Of a DNA stretch of 64,000 bases, positions 11,970-24,213 are shown one piece after another. A program made the position numbers and the translations under genes. Source of the DNA: Symsagittifera roscoffensis (taxonomy: Eukaryota > Xenacoelomorpha > Acoela > Convolutidae); NCBI RefSeq assembly GCF_963678635.1, contig NC_087068.1, forward strand, positions 44,497,013-44,561,012, read 5' to 3'. Each line of letters opens with the position of its first letter. The stretch's first letter is position 1. A model generated the notes under the pieces. That model saw only the letters and a list, made by a program, of their open reading frames with translations. It did not search any database and had not been told where the DNA came from.

Positions 11970-12893
11970 AAAAAGAAGAACACTCGTATCAGGGCGAAGC
12001 CCCTGAATGTTCGACTGCCTTTTAAGGTCTACTGAGCAGTAGTAACATGAAACAAAATAAATATAATAAAATAAATTATTTCAAAATTTTTTAAAAGATT
12101 TTTATGAAAATCATCACCCCACACGCCCTATAAAGTACAAAAGAATAGATTTCGTTCCTTATAACAAATCAATTATGGCAAATAAGCTTCTTTCAACCAA
12201 TTTGGAACAATTTCTATGACGGATTAAATCTCCGCTGACGCGCGTTAATTGTCCCAATTTGGCCAAAATGGCAATCTTTAAATCCCCATAATTTTACGAA
12301 AAATGATCACAGGTGAAATATTGTTTCAAATTTAAGCTCAGGACAACAAAACCTTTTGCATGGTATAAAAAACTCCGTCAAAAATGGCTAGTTAACAATT
12401 CAAAATTTGTCTGAAGAAAAAAAAACCACCCGAGCACATATTGCGTTACTTTCGTATCGAAAGTCGGAACAATAAAATAAATTGCTTTAAATTTCAGTTT
12501 TTTTTGTGAAATCAACCCCCACACGCCATATAAAGTAAAGTGATGAATTTCGCTGCTAGTAACAAATCACTTATGGCAAATAAGCTTCCTTCTACCAATT
12601 TGGATTGGTTTCTAGGACGGATTAAATTTCCGCTCACGCGTTAATAGCGCGAAATATATCGCGCGTTATTTGTCCCAAATTGGCCAAAATGACAACCGTC
12701 AAACCCTCATAACTTTACGGAAAATTATCACAGGTGAAAATCTTTTCAAGTTTACAGGGCAACAATATCTTTTGAGCGATAAAAAATTTCCGTCAAAAAT
12801 GGTTAATTAAAAAGTCGGAATTTGCCTGAAGAAAAACAACCACCCCGAGCACAAATATTCCGTTACTTTCGTATCGACAGTCGGAACAATAAC
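11970..12893 (+). repeat. R1 repeat with two tandem diverged units
   Basis: The CAGGGCGAAGCCCCTG hairpin block near 11990 is followed by two units of about 390-400 bp, 12090-12480 and 12490-12893, alike at roughly four bases in five by eye. Shared blocks are 'GCCATATAAAGTA', 'TTATGGCAAATAAGCTTC', 'TTGTCCCAA', 'GGCCAAAATG', 'CACAGGTGAAA', 'CCGTCAAAAATGG', and a close with TTTCGTATCGA-AGTCGGAACAATA. No coding potential is shared between the units. Confidence 0.75.
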
Positions 12894-14645
12894 AATATGG
12901 TAGATTGGTATGACTTCTTGCAAAAGACGGAACAATCCAAACTTTCGCGTGTTGAGGAAACAAAAACACCATTAAAATGCCAACGAAATTTACGTTGCGT
13001 GCAAATGACCATGGAATCTACAATGATTTTAGTAGGCGGATTAATGGATTCTATTTGACTTGTTTAAAGGCTTGTCTCAGGATTGCAGTCTTAATTTGCA
13101 TGCACAGTTTTGGGCTTCTAAAGTTTCCAGTTTTGCCTAGTAATGTTTATTTGTTTGAATAAAATTGTTTATATTTCGAGGTGTTTGTCTGATCAGTGAT
13201 TCACACTGACAGTCTAATTGATTATCGATCGAATTAAGAAACTTTTTGCTGATCAAATTCAAAAGTTTTACAGGATACAGGAAAAGAAATTCTAAGGTAG
13301 CATTGCTGCTTGAAAAGCTCTAGACCCATTTTGCCTCAAAATTCAAAAAACTCAAATTTTGTTTCAAGCAATAATGTAACTGCGTATGGCTAAATATTGA
13401 CGCATATGATGCATATAGTACAAAATCTGGCGCAACACCTTTAGAAATTGTCAAAAACGGGCTGTAGCTTTTAAGTTTCTTTGTATGGATAAAAAATTAA
13501 ATAACCAAAATTATCCACTTCAAGGCACAATAAAAATTATGAAACTTGAACCGCCCTTTCCGAATTATGAAATTTGAATCGTCCGCTTTGAATTTGACTT
13601 GCAGGGCTTTAAATTGAAAAAAAAAAAAATTAAGTGATCGCAGTTTTCCTTATCTCAATCTTATGAATTTTTCGCTATTTCCAACGTCAATTTAAAGACC
13701 TGTCCCTGTGATGTCAATCTTAAGCTGATAACTTGCACCTTTTAAAAAACCCTCCTGTTAAAATTTTAACTCTTATCGCACCTTTTGTGCAGGTTTTATC
13801 TTTTACTTTTCCCAGCCCTGTGGTTGGAAAATTGATTTGGGTGGAAAATTTATGCCTCGCTCTTTTGTGCACTACGAAAGAGCGCGGAAGGAAAGGGAAT
13901 CGAGTAAAAGTAAATACTGCATAAATTAAACAAACAAATTGGTTCGGAAAGCTCAAAATCTTCCAAAAGGCGATTTGTAAAAATTAAATTTCCCTTAATT
14001 TATTTCTGACAGGCTAATTCAGTCTAAATTTGAAAAGAAAACCTAATTCAATTAGTGTTTTTTTTACTCGTGACGCAGGCTGTGCCATATGTTAATGGGT
14101 ACACTATCTATAAAAAACCTAGATAGTAAATCCTTCATTCTTCTAGTAAAAAGAAAAATTTTAGTTCAGAAAAATAGTATAAAACTTATTTTTGGTTGCT
14201 GTTTTTTCTGGCTTTCCATTAATTTAGTTGTTGTGGTAATGCGAAAGAACCATTCATCATCAAGTGGAGAAATTTTAGATTAATTCAGGCACGTATGCTG
14301 ACAGCGCCGAATACTAAAATCTTGGCTATGACAACTTGAAGCTATTTACTTTTGAACAAAAAAAATTGTTGCTGCACGTAATGACAAAAATGGTTTGTCA
14401 TCAATTTTGTTGAGATAACGTAGAGCTATCCTGAAATGTATCGATTTGAAGTCGATTTCAAATAGATGAAAACTAGTAGTTCATATCACCTAAAAACAAA
14501 TCAAACATGTTTTAAATCAAAACGAATCTATTTTGTAATATGTTTGCACGGGGGTGAAGAAATAAGACAACAAGCAAATTAGACGATCAGAAAGTTACTG
14601 ATATTAGAAGATAACATGCGTCCTGTACCAAGAAAATTCCTTATT
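12894..14645. other. Non-coding stretch
   Basis: A few short open frames occur, but none shows a recognisable domain or is bounded by convincing splice sites. A poly-A run lies at 13617-13629. Confidence 0.45.
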
Positions 14646-14804
14646 TCTGACCTGGAATACTTTGTATCTAATCTAATTTTTGGTCAGAAATTCTTTGTGA
14701 AATTTTTAAATAAAGCATGGATTTTCTTTAAATTCTTTATTTCTCATCCTAATTCTGATCAGAAACCAGCTGAATCTAGGCTATTTCTAGCTAGAAAAAA
14801 TGTA

Positions 14805-14873
14805 CTGGTGGGACCCGAACCCCTTCCCTTCTGATTTTTTAGCCATTTTCTCTATCAACTAGGCTACAGTCCT
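14805..14873 (-). repeat. tRNA-like (pol III promoter-like) sequence, possibly a SINE head
   Basis: Read on the minus strand, an A-box-like TAGCCTAGTTGATAGAG is followed at tRNA-like spacing by a B-box-like GGTTCGGGTCC, then CACCA. The 5' and 3' ends do not form an acceptor stem and the anticodon arm is poor. I therefore call it a tRNA pseudogene or the head of a tRNA-derived SINE rather than a functional tRNA gene. The downstream body (below 14805) has no recognised tail. Confidence 0.4.
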
Positions 14874-14875
14874 TG

Positions 14876-16850
14876 ATATTTAGCCGTTGTTTTAGCAGTA
14901 TAACACTTGTTATCACAAGTGTAAATTTGCATTGTATATCTACTGTTATTGTGTGTAATAGAAGCATGTTTATCTCGTTGCGGTTGAGAAGTGAACTGAT
15001 TTCTGGTTATTTCTTTCCAGTAATTGTTTATTTCTAAACTAGAAAATAAATAGACAACTTCTGCACGGAAAATACGAGAAAACTAGGCTAGATAATCTAC
15101 ATAAAAATTCGATCTAAAAAAACAGCTTCCGTTAGGTACGGGTTACAAATTGCGTGAAGATTTTTACATGCATAAAATTATCAGTTTTGAGCAAACACTG
15201 GTTGTTTAACCGAAAGTTAGGTTATTATTGTCGCAGTTTTATAATAATGCACATCAAAAGTTCAAAAGTATACTATTCTTTTTTTATTTATTATTTGATA
15301 ATATTTTTATAATAATATTTTTGATCGATTCTGTGAAATACTCTTTTTTTGTGTAATTTCTTTCTTAGCAAAAAACGTCAGCAAGTTATCCTCTGTTTTA
15401 CGATCGCCAAACTTAGTTGTCGATTAAGTTCCGAGGCCATGTTTGATACATGTTGGTTGAAGAAAAAAATCAGTTTTAACCGATTTAGAATCCATCAAAA
15501 TCTAATTAAATAGAAAGAAATCGGCTTACGTCATTTGATGTGTAGTAGTGTTTTGTGCAAGCTTACAAAATATAGTGATTCAATATATTTTCAACATGAC
15601 TAATATAATTACTCTCGAAACTTTTTTTTGGCTTTATTTTTCTTTGGTCGTTTTTTTTCAGAAAAAATTGTAAAAATTTGAGAAGAATTATTTTCAAAAC
15701 TTTACAATTAGGTTTTTCATCAATTTTATTTTGGGTTCAAAAATTTGATTTGACTTGACCAAACTTTTCACTTTATTACAAACTTTTCATCTCGTTAACT
15801 TTATAAGCATAGCGTAGTTTTGTCTATATAGAAAGTTTTTGTGCGCAAAATTTGATGTGTTTTCACCATTTTTACTTTTTTAACCAATGCAAAGCTACAA
15901 AAATAATTCTCACCGAAATATTTTTGAGCAGCTTTATGTTTTAGCTGGAGAAGAGCCATCTTTTGTTCCCAAAAGTTTAATGAATCTGAATGTTCAATAA
16001 TTTGGAGCATTTTTACTTGGAACGCGTTAGTTTAAAAAATTACGGAAAAACAAGCAAGCGTCGTAAAAATCGACAATCCAGTGGAAAATTTGGAAAGAAT
16101 ACTACAGGCTAACAATATGATTTTTTTATCACCAAAAAATTGACAAAATATAAATTTAGCGAGTTTTAGAGCCTTTTCGGGTTTTGGGTATCTCGCAAAA
16201 TCTTATTAAAATCAATTTTGCGAAAAGAAACGTATATGTCCAGTGTGATTTAATTCACTCGAACGCCAGCACAAAATTTTGAATGTTTGGATCCTGAAAT
16301 AGGGCATCGAAAGCACTTTTTTAAAATTTTATTATTTAATTAAAATGAAAATACTTCATTGGTCTGCTAAATCTAAAATATACAAGCAATTTTGAAAAAT
16401 GCTAAATTTCACATGTAATAAAAAAATTTTGAATTAAATAGTTTGCTTCAACCATTGTGGAAAGATTTTACCGACAAAAATTTTTGCCACCTGCCCAATG
16501 TTTCAACGGAATTAGGGCAAGCAATAAACAAGGAAGTTGTCGATTTTGCTCACACCTTATTTAAAAAAACTTGTTGCTGGTAAAACAGGGGCTCAAAGTC
16601 TCAACAATTTTGCAGATAGTACTTTCAGATAGTCAAAAATATCATAACTTGTCTTGAGAAAAAACAGTCCGATCACAAACATTCCGATCACAACTCTTTT
16701 GAAAACCGGAGTTAGGGCTTGTGTACTGATGAATGTCTTTTGACAATACTACAAGGTTTCAAAATTTTTTTGAGCAATTTTATGATGTTTGGATGAAAAT
16801 TTTTTGCTTTTTGTATTATAATTGACAACAAATTTAAAAAATGCCAACAG
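14876..16850. other. Non-coding AT-rich stretch
   Basis: Nothing was recognised beyond homopolymer runs and scattered TTATTTCTG motifs that also occur around 14.0-15.0 and 22.1 kb. Confidence 0.45.
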
Positions 16851-16942
16851 AATGTCTTACAGCATCTAACTAAAACTTTTTGCTACCAATAAATGAAGCC
16901 AAATGCTTGGGAACAATTTTCAAATATCCGTTTTTCAGTACT

Positions 16943-17120
16943 ATGATTAATATAATACGTTTAAACTTACCATTGCAAATATGGTACAAGTTTAATGATT
17001 TTCCTTAGTATGCAAAATATTCAAAATGTGTAGCGAAAAAAAAAACTTCAAAGTTCCCAAATTTTGCGCATGATATCAAACAAGTATATAAAAAGTATAT
17101 GAAAAAAAAACTGTTTCTGA
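16943..17120 (+). pseudogene. Copy 1 of the triplicated 80-codon ORF, broken
   Basis: It opens MINIIRLNLPLQIWYKFN and is stopped by TAG at codon 22, then continues in frame with YAKYSKCVAKKKTSKFPN and beyond. It ends early at TGA, where the junction to copy 2 replaces its 3' end. The stop lies where copy 3 has GAG. The protein family was not recognised. Confidence 0.55.
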
Positions 17121-17208
17121 GGAGATGACATCTAACTAAAACTTTTTGCTACCGATAAATCATGCCAAGTGCTTGGGAAAAGTTTTCAAAAAACAACTTT
17201 TCAGTTCT

Positions 17209-17451
17209 ATGATTAATATAATACGTTTAAACTTACCATTGCGAATATGGTACAAGTTTAATGCTTCTCATTAGTATGCAAAATATTCAAAATGTGTAGC
17301 GAAAAAAAAAACTTCAAAGTTCCCAAATTTTGCGCATGATATCAAACAAGTATTTAAAAAGTATATGAAAAAAACCTGTTTCTGAGGAGTTGACATCACA
17401 ACGAATAAAAAACTTGAATTTTCAAAAATAAGGGAAAAAGTTTCAACATAA
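17209..17451 (+). pseudogene. Copy 2 of the triplicated 80-codon ORF, broken
   Basis: It has the same start as copy 1 and the same in-frame TAG at codon 22. A small deletion after KKYMKK shifts the frame. The terminal segment and TAA still correspond to those of copy 3. Because copies 1 and 2 share the TAG, they probably come from one already broken ancestor, with copy 3 representing the intact state. Confidence 0.55.
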
Positions 17452-18190
17452 AAAAGTTAAAGTTCCTTGCGAACTGTTTTTTTAACGACTGAGACCTAAA
17501 CATGAATTACTGTTCACATGTTTACTTGGATGAACTAAAAAAAACACGTCAACTAATATACATTCATTTTTTTCTACAAATTACTCTGGCCACAACAGGC
17601 AACTTTTGTTTAAATTTTGACATTTATAAACATTTTTACTTTTAGGCACTACAAGCTTATAAAGTACGCTAGTGGTTTCACAAAAACCTTAAGCAGAATC
17701 AAAAAAATTAGGTTATTAGTTTTTTTCTAATCAAAAACAGAGGCTGAAAAAAATCAAGTTGGCTTGCGCCTGCCAGTTGAGAAAAATGTTGTCATTTTTT
17801 TTCTATCGGGTTTAGTTCGCCTGTGAGCCGATCGCGACCAACCGAAAGTCGTTTTCCCTCCGCTTTGTGCCGCTCGCAGATAAGTGTTATTCGTTCGTAA
17901 AATGTGTGATGCATCTGTTTGGCCTGCAAAAGCTGGAATAACTGTATTTTTTAAAATGGCGACAATTTTTAAATTGGCCAGTTTTTGTGGTAATAGACTA
18001 GAATTAATGAAATTCAGTCGTGTTACAACTCAATTTTGGCTGTAAGTTTTTTTGCTTTTTGAAACAAAATTGGCAACAAACAAAAAAAAAGTGTTAACAA
18101 AATGTTTCTAGCATCTAACTAAAAATTTTGCTACCAATTATTCATGCCGAATGCTTGGGAACAATTTTCAAAGAACAGTTTTTTAGTACT

Positions 18191-18433
18191 ATGATTAATA
18201 TACTACTTTTAAGTTTACCATTGCGAATATGGTACAAGTTTAATGGTTTTCATGAGTGTGCACAATATTCAAAACTTGTAGCGAAAAAAATTACTTCAAA
18301 GTTCCCAAACTATGCGCATGTTATCAAACAAGTATATGAAAAGTATATGACAGAAAAACCTGTTTCTGAGGAGTTGACATCACAACGAGTAAAAGCTTTG
18401 AATTTTCAAAAAAGAGAAAAAGTCTCAACATAA
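18191..18433 (+). CDS. Copy 3 of the triplicated ORF, open, 80 residues, unknown
   Basis: The start at 18191 (MINILLLSLPLRIWYKFN) is preferred over the upstream ATG at 18128 because this methionine is the first one conserved in all three copies. The product is small, basic and rich in lysine, with aromatic residues near the N-terminus (IWYKF) and a charged C-terminal half (VYEKYM, EELTSQRVK). No signal peptide, membrane segment or known motif was seen. The open frame across 80 codons, with amino-acid-level similarity to two broken siblings, argues that the ancestor coded for protein. It may be a single-exon gene, one exon of a larger gene, or a retrocopy. I do not recognise the family. Confidence 0.4.
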   Translation: MINILLLSLPLRIWYKFNGFHECAQYSKLVAKKITSKFPNYAHVIKQVYEKYMTEKPVSEELTSQRVKALNFQKREKVST

Positions 18434-19080
18434 AAAAGTTACAGTTCCTTGCGAACTGTTTTTTTTATCTACTGAAACCTAAACGTGAATTACTGTTTAC
18501 ATGTTTTTTTGGATGAACTAAAAAAGAAACCTGTCAGCTAATATACATTCAATTTTTCCTACAAATTACTCTGGCAAGAACAGGTAACTTTTGTTTAAAT
18601 TTTGAACTTTGTTTCAAAAAATCTCCTTTTATTCAGGTTGCGATTGTCTGGACATTCATAAACAGATTTACTTTTAGGCACTATAAGCTTATAAAGAACG
18701 CTAGTGGTTTCACTAAAACGTTAAGCAAAATCAATAAAAACAAGTCATTAGTTTTTTCTAATCAAAACCAGAGGCTGAAAAAAAATCAAGTTGGCTTGTG
18801 CCTGCCAGTTGAGAAAAAGGTTGTCTTTTTTTTCTGTCGGTTTAGTTTGCCTTTAAGCCGATTGCGACCAGCCGAGAGCCGTTTTCCCTCCGCTTTGCGC
18901 CGCTCGCGGATAAATATTATTCGTTCGTAAAAGTTGTGATGCATCTCTTTGGCCTGCAAAGGCTGGATTTACTGTACTTTCTTTAAAATGGCGACAGTCT
19001 TTAAAAAGGCCAATTTTTGTTGTCATAGACTAAAATTAATGAAATTCAGTCGTGTTACAATACACTTTTGGCTTTGAAAA

Positions 19081-22000
19081 TTAGTTTTGAGACTATTATG
19101 AATATTCTATGAAATTCAAAATTAGAAATATCTGGGACGAACTTGAACTGATTGAAGTTCTCGAGGAAATACTAATAGCGATAATTAATTGGCGCCCGTC
19201 AATCAACTTTAACGAAAATTTTTTGAATATTCACTCATTTACAGGGTGTTACTGTGCATGAGGGTTTTTGAAAAATCTCTTTCTCTAAAGTTATTGAAGA
19301 TATAAACTTGAAAACTTCTGTGAGCAGAATAAAGTGACAAATTACACAAAAAGTTCATTAAAGCTTCGAAAGTGTGATAAGAAAAGTTGAGGTTTTTGTG
19401 AAAAAGTTTGCATTCTAAGCGTAAAATTTTTTGAAAAAGTAAAACGAAAGCATTGACACCAGAAGCTAACATTATAGCAAACACTGGCAGGAAAACACAA
19501 AAACAGAGCCTCCAGAAATTAATACAATTATACAAAAATTGGAAAAAAAGACATTACCACATCAAAAAAGGCCCTCCAAAAACTCTGCAACTCCCTTTCA
19601 ATCTAATTCTTGTGTATTTCAGTGAGCACCCAAAAAAAAATCTATCTGAAATGCGTCACATGCGTTGGGCTAGTCAGCCTCTGCTATCGGACTAATTTGT
19701 CTCAAAGTTCATAGATTTAAGACATACAAACCCGTGTTGGTCCATCAAATCAAGCAAAACACTCTGTCAGACAAAGACATATTTTGCATGTGATTCCATG
19801 CGAAATGTCTGTTTTTCCAGCGCAAATTGTAAGTCTTCATCAAAATGGCTCGTGCAAGTGACAAAGAGAACGAAAAATTAGGTCACGTGTTGGAGTTTTG
19901 AATGGTGACGTTATTGGGATTTCTGGTTCAAAATTCAACAAGGGTGACTAGTGTCTTTTGTTTAGCATGATTACTTGAAAATGCTTCAAAACACTGTTTT
20001 AACAATACAGCAAAAACATCGCGACTCTCGCCACATTTGATTTCAACAGGATAGAGCAACGTCGCACACCTCGGAATTGGTTTTGAGTTCGCCGTCTCGC
20101 TATTTTGGAAAAAGAGTGCTCAGTAGGCGTTCCATTGTGCCACGGTTGTTACAAAAAAACACTCAGCCCTCTGGACTAGGTGCTCTGGGGATTTGTGTCA
20201 GTTGAGGTTTTCCGAGGCACTCCACAGTCTTTGTAAAACCCCATGGCTTGTGTGGAGTGACTTTTCTCAGGCATCCAACAACAGAGAACGGAAAAATCCA
20301 AATTTAGATTTTTCAAATTTTGTTCAATTCAAGCGATGACAAAAATGCTAGTCATACTATTCTCATTTATGAGAAAAATGTTTATCAAACAATTCCATAT
20401 TATTCATTAGAAGAAAAAAAATTGTACGAAAATACCATAAATAGCATTTTTTCCACTAATAGAATTGTATGACTGAAGTTTTTTGTAATTTTTGAAGTTG
20501 ATTGACTAACATTTTCTCCAAAAGTGGAATTGTATGAGAAGAATTGTTTCCATTGATTGAAAAAAACTTTACGTCTTGCGTTAAAATTTCTATAACACAA
20601 GAATCAAAGTTTTCTCAGATGAGAAGACCAATACGTTAAACGGCAGCCTACGGATTTAGATATGCCAACTTAGTTGATCTAATGAAGACCACACATAATT
20701 AAAACAAAAAATAATCGCAATGATGAGGCCTCTATATTGATAAATTCAAAAGTTGAAAAAGTTACCCAATTTTTGGTATATTTATGTTTACATGTTATTA
20801 TCTTACAACGAAAAAATCAAACTTTACAAAAAACTTTCTTTGTGATTTTTGATTCTTCTGTGTAAAAACTACGTTATATGCGCAAACTTAAAATTTTCGC
20901 ATGAGCTTTTTTTCCGGAATATGTTTGTATGTTCATAAGACTGGTTTATCCACTAAAATGAGAAATTGGTACCCTCTAAAAGCTTTCCCTGAAGTCTGGA
21001 ATTTTTGTGTCGGAAAATCTTTATCATACCGTTCTCATAAATGAAAACTGTTTAATAAGTTTTTTCCCATACCTTAAAAAATTAGTAATTTGACAGTCAA
21101 AAGTTCTCCCATTTTGGCAAAAAACCGCTATAAGTTTTTCAAAACTGCTTGAAAACAAACATGCAAAATTTCACACTTTTTGTTCTCATGAAAAAAAAAA
21201 TGCTTATCAAACATGTTTGACAAGCATGATTTTTCTAAAATCTCAATTTATGAATTTGTTAAATTAGCATTTTTTGTATGGAATTCATCCTGGGTTGTTC
21301 GACCAGCTCAGCATCATAAATTGATATTTTGTTTGCGTTTTTTGATAAATGAAAACTTAGAACGCCAATTTTTTGGCCAACCAAGAAATTTAAGAAGGCC
21401 ATGTTTTTTAGAATGCGATTCATTTTTTGGGGTTCCGTGACAGTCCCTCCGACTTCAGTTGTGTTCAGTTAAATTAAATTATGTTATTTTTTTAAATAAA
21501 AAAGAAACTATTTGGAATTTGTGTCTGTTGTTCCAATTCTTGATTTAGTTCCCTATACGGCTCAAGTTATAACACATTACTTGTTTTGATTGTTCAAAGT
21601 TTAAGTTTATCAAAGCTTTTCCTAGCAAAAACAATTTTATACCACTAAAAGGACAGCCGGATGCTTCAAGAGTATATGATTTTATCCTTCTCCTCTATTC
21701 AAATTGCGAATAAAAAATGACAATGTTTATCTTTTATTACAGTTGAGTGTACAAAAGAATCGGGTAAATTAATGCAGCTTTCTATCAATCACTATTTCTG
21801 CAAAAAAGATTCCCCTAAAACGAGATCTGACACCTAGGATAAAATTAATTAAGAAAATGTTTCCGCTGGATTGTTTTTGAGCTCTAGAGTTATGCAGGAT
21901 ATCTAGATTAAAAAAGACAGGAGTACGATATAGCACAGCATTAGGTGAAAGGTCATCATCCAATTATGCAGATAAGGATTATCATTTAATCTTCTTCTTG

Positions 22001-22224
22001 ATTTTAGACACAGATAAATGAAATTACCTTTGTGAAGGGTACTCGAAGATTGATGATAATAAAGTGACAGCGTAAAAAAACTTCTAAAGTAATTCTTATT
22101 TCTGATAATTTATGTTATCTTATTTCTGGTTGTTATTGTAAAGTGTTTTGCTCAATTAGTGCATTTGATGAAATATCAGATTTACGAGGTGTGTTATTTA
22201 GTAACTTTAGGGAAGGACTGCATA
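19081..22224. other. Non-coding stretch
   Basis: A slightly GC-richer island at 20040-20280 has no long frame. A hydrophobic minus-strand open frame at 19239-19535 was considered as a receptor exon and rejected (see rejected list). Nothing else was recognised. Confidence 0.4.
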
Positions 22225-22545
22225 AATAGAAGCAGCTCAAAGTCCCAAAAAAAGCATTTTTGTTGACCCAAACTGGTTGGAAGAACTTTTTTTCCGGCGC
22301 AATAATTTGTTTTAGGAGAGCTCAAAAAATCGTTTTATGTTGTTTTATAGAAAAATTGATCCCGTCTCTCGGCAAAATTTTTAGCTGAGCCCAGGGGCGG
22401 ATCTAGGATTTTCTCGAGGGGGGGGGGGCGATTTTCGAAATTTTGTTGACCTTTTTTTTAGGCCGAACAAATTGATTTTCCGAGCTCTCACATAGCACTA
22501 AAAAGTTCCTGTTTTGGACAAAATTTTAAAAAAGCCAAGCAAAAA
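22225..22545. repeat. Two D430 fragments in opposite orientation
   Basis: A + fragment (about 22225-22345, with 'CCGGCGCAATAATTTG' and 'TTAGGAGAGCTCA') abuts a minus fragment at 22393-22540. The minus fragment starts with the classical terminus 'GGGGCGGATCTAGGATTTTC' and CTCGAGGGGG. This gives a local inverted arrangement. Confidence 0.65.
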
Positions 22546-22847
22546 TTAGAAACGAAACTTTGTTTTACAAAAAGGTAAACTAATAGCCTACAGCGGAACC
22601 TCTCGATTTGATAACCATAATAAATTGAGTGCATATACTTTTTTAATTTTTTCACAAATTGAAAAATGTTAAATTCTTGACATTTTTGATGTTTTTTTTC
22701 TGAGTTCTGCTTCTTGAGATTTATATTACGCATTCGCCTTTTCATGAGAGCACACACAATTTCTATGATTTTCAGATCTGGTCTATATAGAAGCCATTCT
22801 ATGGTTTCAGCCAGTAGCGGGTTTAGGGAAGGGTAATTTGATTGATA

Positions 22848-23158
22848 CTCACTGAGAGAAATCATGCTTTATTGTATGTTTTCAAATGTTTTTTCAGGGG
22901 ATTGTTTTTTTAGGTAGAAACCAAAAGTATTGGTATCGTTGACTGAAGAATAAGAGAAAACCAAAGCAAGATTTGAATATTGAGTTCATATATCTACGGT
23001 GGTAAAACTTTCAACATCATAGATCTATGAACTGAGTATTCCGATCTTGCTCTGGTTTTTGCTTATTTTTCAGTCAATGAAACCAACAATTTTGGTTTCT
23101 ACGTCAGAAAATGAAAAAAAAAAGAAAAACCCAATAAAACAAGATTTCTCTCAGTGAG
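22848..23158. mobile_element. Palindromic MITE (311 bp) with TA target duplication
   Basis: The ends are CTCACTGAGAGAAATC and its exact inverse. They are flanked by TA on both sides (22846-22847 and 23159-23160), as made by Tc1/mariner-type transposases. Similarity between the arms runs nearly to the centre, including 'GTAGAAACCAAAA', 'GACTGAA-AATAAG' and 'AGCAAGAT', so the whole element is one imperfect hairpin. It lies inside the Tc1 relic and has no coding capacity. The TA dinucleotide alone is weak evidence; the long terminal inverted repeats are strong. Confidence 0.85.
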
Positions 23159-23773
23159 TAAAAATTTAGATTTTTGAAACACCCCCAAAAAGTCAGAGTC
23201 TTTTCAGTCACTCTCTTTCTTATTGCAGTTATAGTATTTTACTATTACTAGTAAAATAATTTTGCCGTTCTGCTGAAAATGGCATCGTTAATTATCTATC
23301 CAGCTAAAATTGCCATTGAGCATTCATTGAACGAAAATCCGATAAACTTTTTTGATTTATTTTTCAGTGTGAACAAAGTAGCAGAAAATGAGCAGAGTAA
23401 ATGATAAGTGGTAGAAAAGCAATTGTCCTAGTAAAGAATTGATCTATAGTCTTATTTTGAAAAACCGTCATATTATGTCTTAAGTCATTTTTGATAATCA
23501 GACCAATTATTTCAAAATTTTAATCAGAACGATTAAATTAATTGGAAAAAAAGCAGTTCTGTTGGCTAGTTTATTAAGCTGCTAGTTTATTATAAAGGTG
23601 TATAGCGTCTAATTTTATGTTCATAGAAAAATAGTTATCTGAAAAAAAATTGAAACAGTTGACTTTTTACTATATTTGAAAAAAACCGTGTTTACAGAAG
23701 TAAAAACAGAAAGTTTGAACAAAGTCAAATTTTCAATACTTGATTGGGTTTCTTTATAGCGTTTAACTATTCG

Positions 23774-24213
23774 AGTCTTATGCACTAAACGGCCCTAAAT
23801 CAATTTTTCTACATCGTAAGCTGGAAAATATGGGATAAAATTTGATTGGGTAATTTTAGCCAATCAAATTCAAGTTACACGGTCAGGCTTTCCGATCAAT
23901 TTTTTTAGCAGATAAAAATATTAGCCGAAATTGCCAAAAAGGTGGAACTTTGAGTCAAATTATCAAATTAATTTTAAGTCACTTGTGAAACTTTTCCCAG
24001 GCAAGCAAAAATCAGTAAAATGGCTTGACAAAACAAAATTCAATTTTCTTCATCATTTCGGCTAATAATTTTATCGGCTTGGAATTTCAATTGAAATGGC
24101 AGAAAATATCGATGGAACTTGATTGGTTAATTAGCCAATCAAATTCATCCACGATAATTTCAGTGCAAGAGATGTAGATTTAATGAATTTGGACCGTTTA
24201 GTGCATAAGACCC
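23774..24213. mobile_element. MITE (440 bp) with 9-bp target duplication AACTATTCG
   Basis: The terminal inverted repeats share GTCTTATGCACTAAACGG; similarity continues through about 40 bp to TCTACATC. The 9-bp sequence AACTATTCG flanks it at 23765-23773 and 24214-24222. Removing the element with one duplication copy restores an uninterrupted transposase helix-turn-helix reading frame, which confirms the insertion. The duplication length fits Mutator/Foldback-type integration, or hAT if only 8 bp are real. Pairs of 'TTGATTGG' and 'CCAATCAAATTCA' occur inside. Confidence 0.85.

Larger units (their letters stand above)
16850..19080 (+). repeat. Triplicated unit (ORF block) with a duplicated 650-bp tail
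   Basis: The ORF block occurs at 16850-17125, 17126-17451 and 18095-18433. Copies 2 and 3 are each followed by the same tail of about 650 bp (17452-18060 and 18434-19075), which contains 'GGCTTGYGCCTGCCAGTTG', 'CCCTCCGCTTTG' and 'GATGCATCT'. The tails agree over most of their length with scattered substitutions and one insertion of about 45 bp near 18610. Confidence 0.85.

Noticed and set aside
14805-14873. Functional tRNA gene
   Set aside because: A- and B-box-like motifs are present but the acceptor stem does not pair and the anticodon arm is poor.
19239-19535. Minus-strand hydrophobic frame (LCFCVFLPVFAIMLASGVNA) as signal peptide or TM5 exon of the GPCR
   Set aside because: The would-be acceptor (CTGGAG) is poor, the tyrosine eight residues after the proline is absent, and the exon at 1565-1721 fits splice sites, phase and motif better.
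21213-21440. 75-codon ORF containing WVVRPAQHH
   Set aside because: No recognisable domain. The ATG lies in a short palindrome (AAACATGTTT) and no paralogue was seen in the window.
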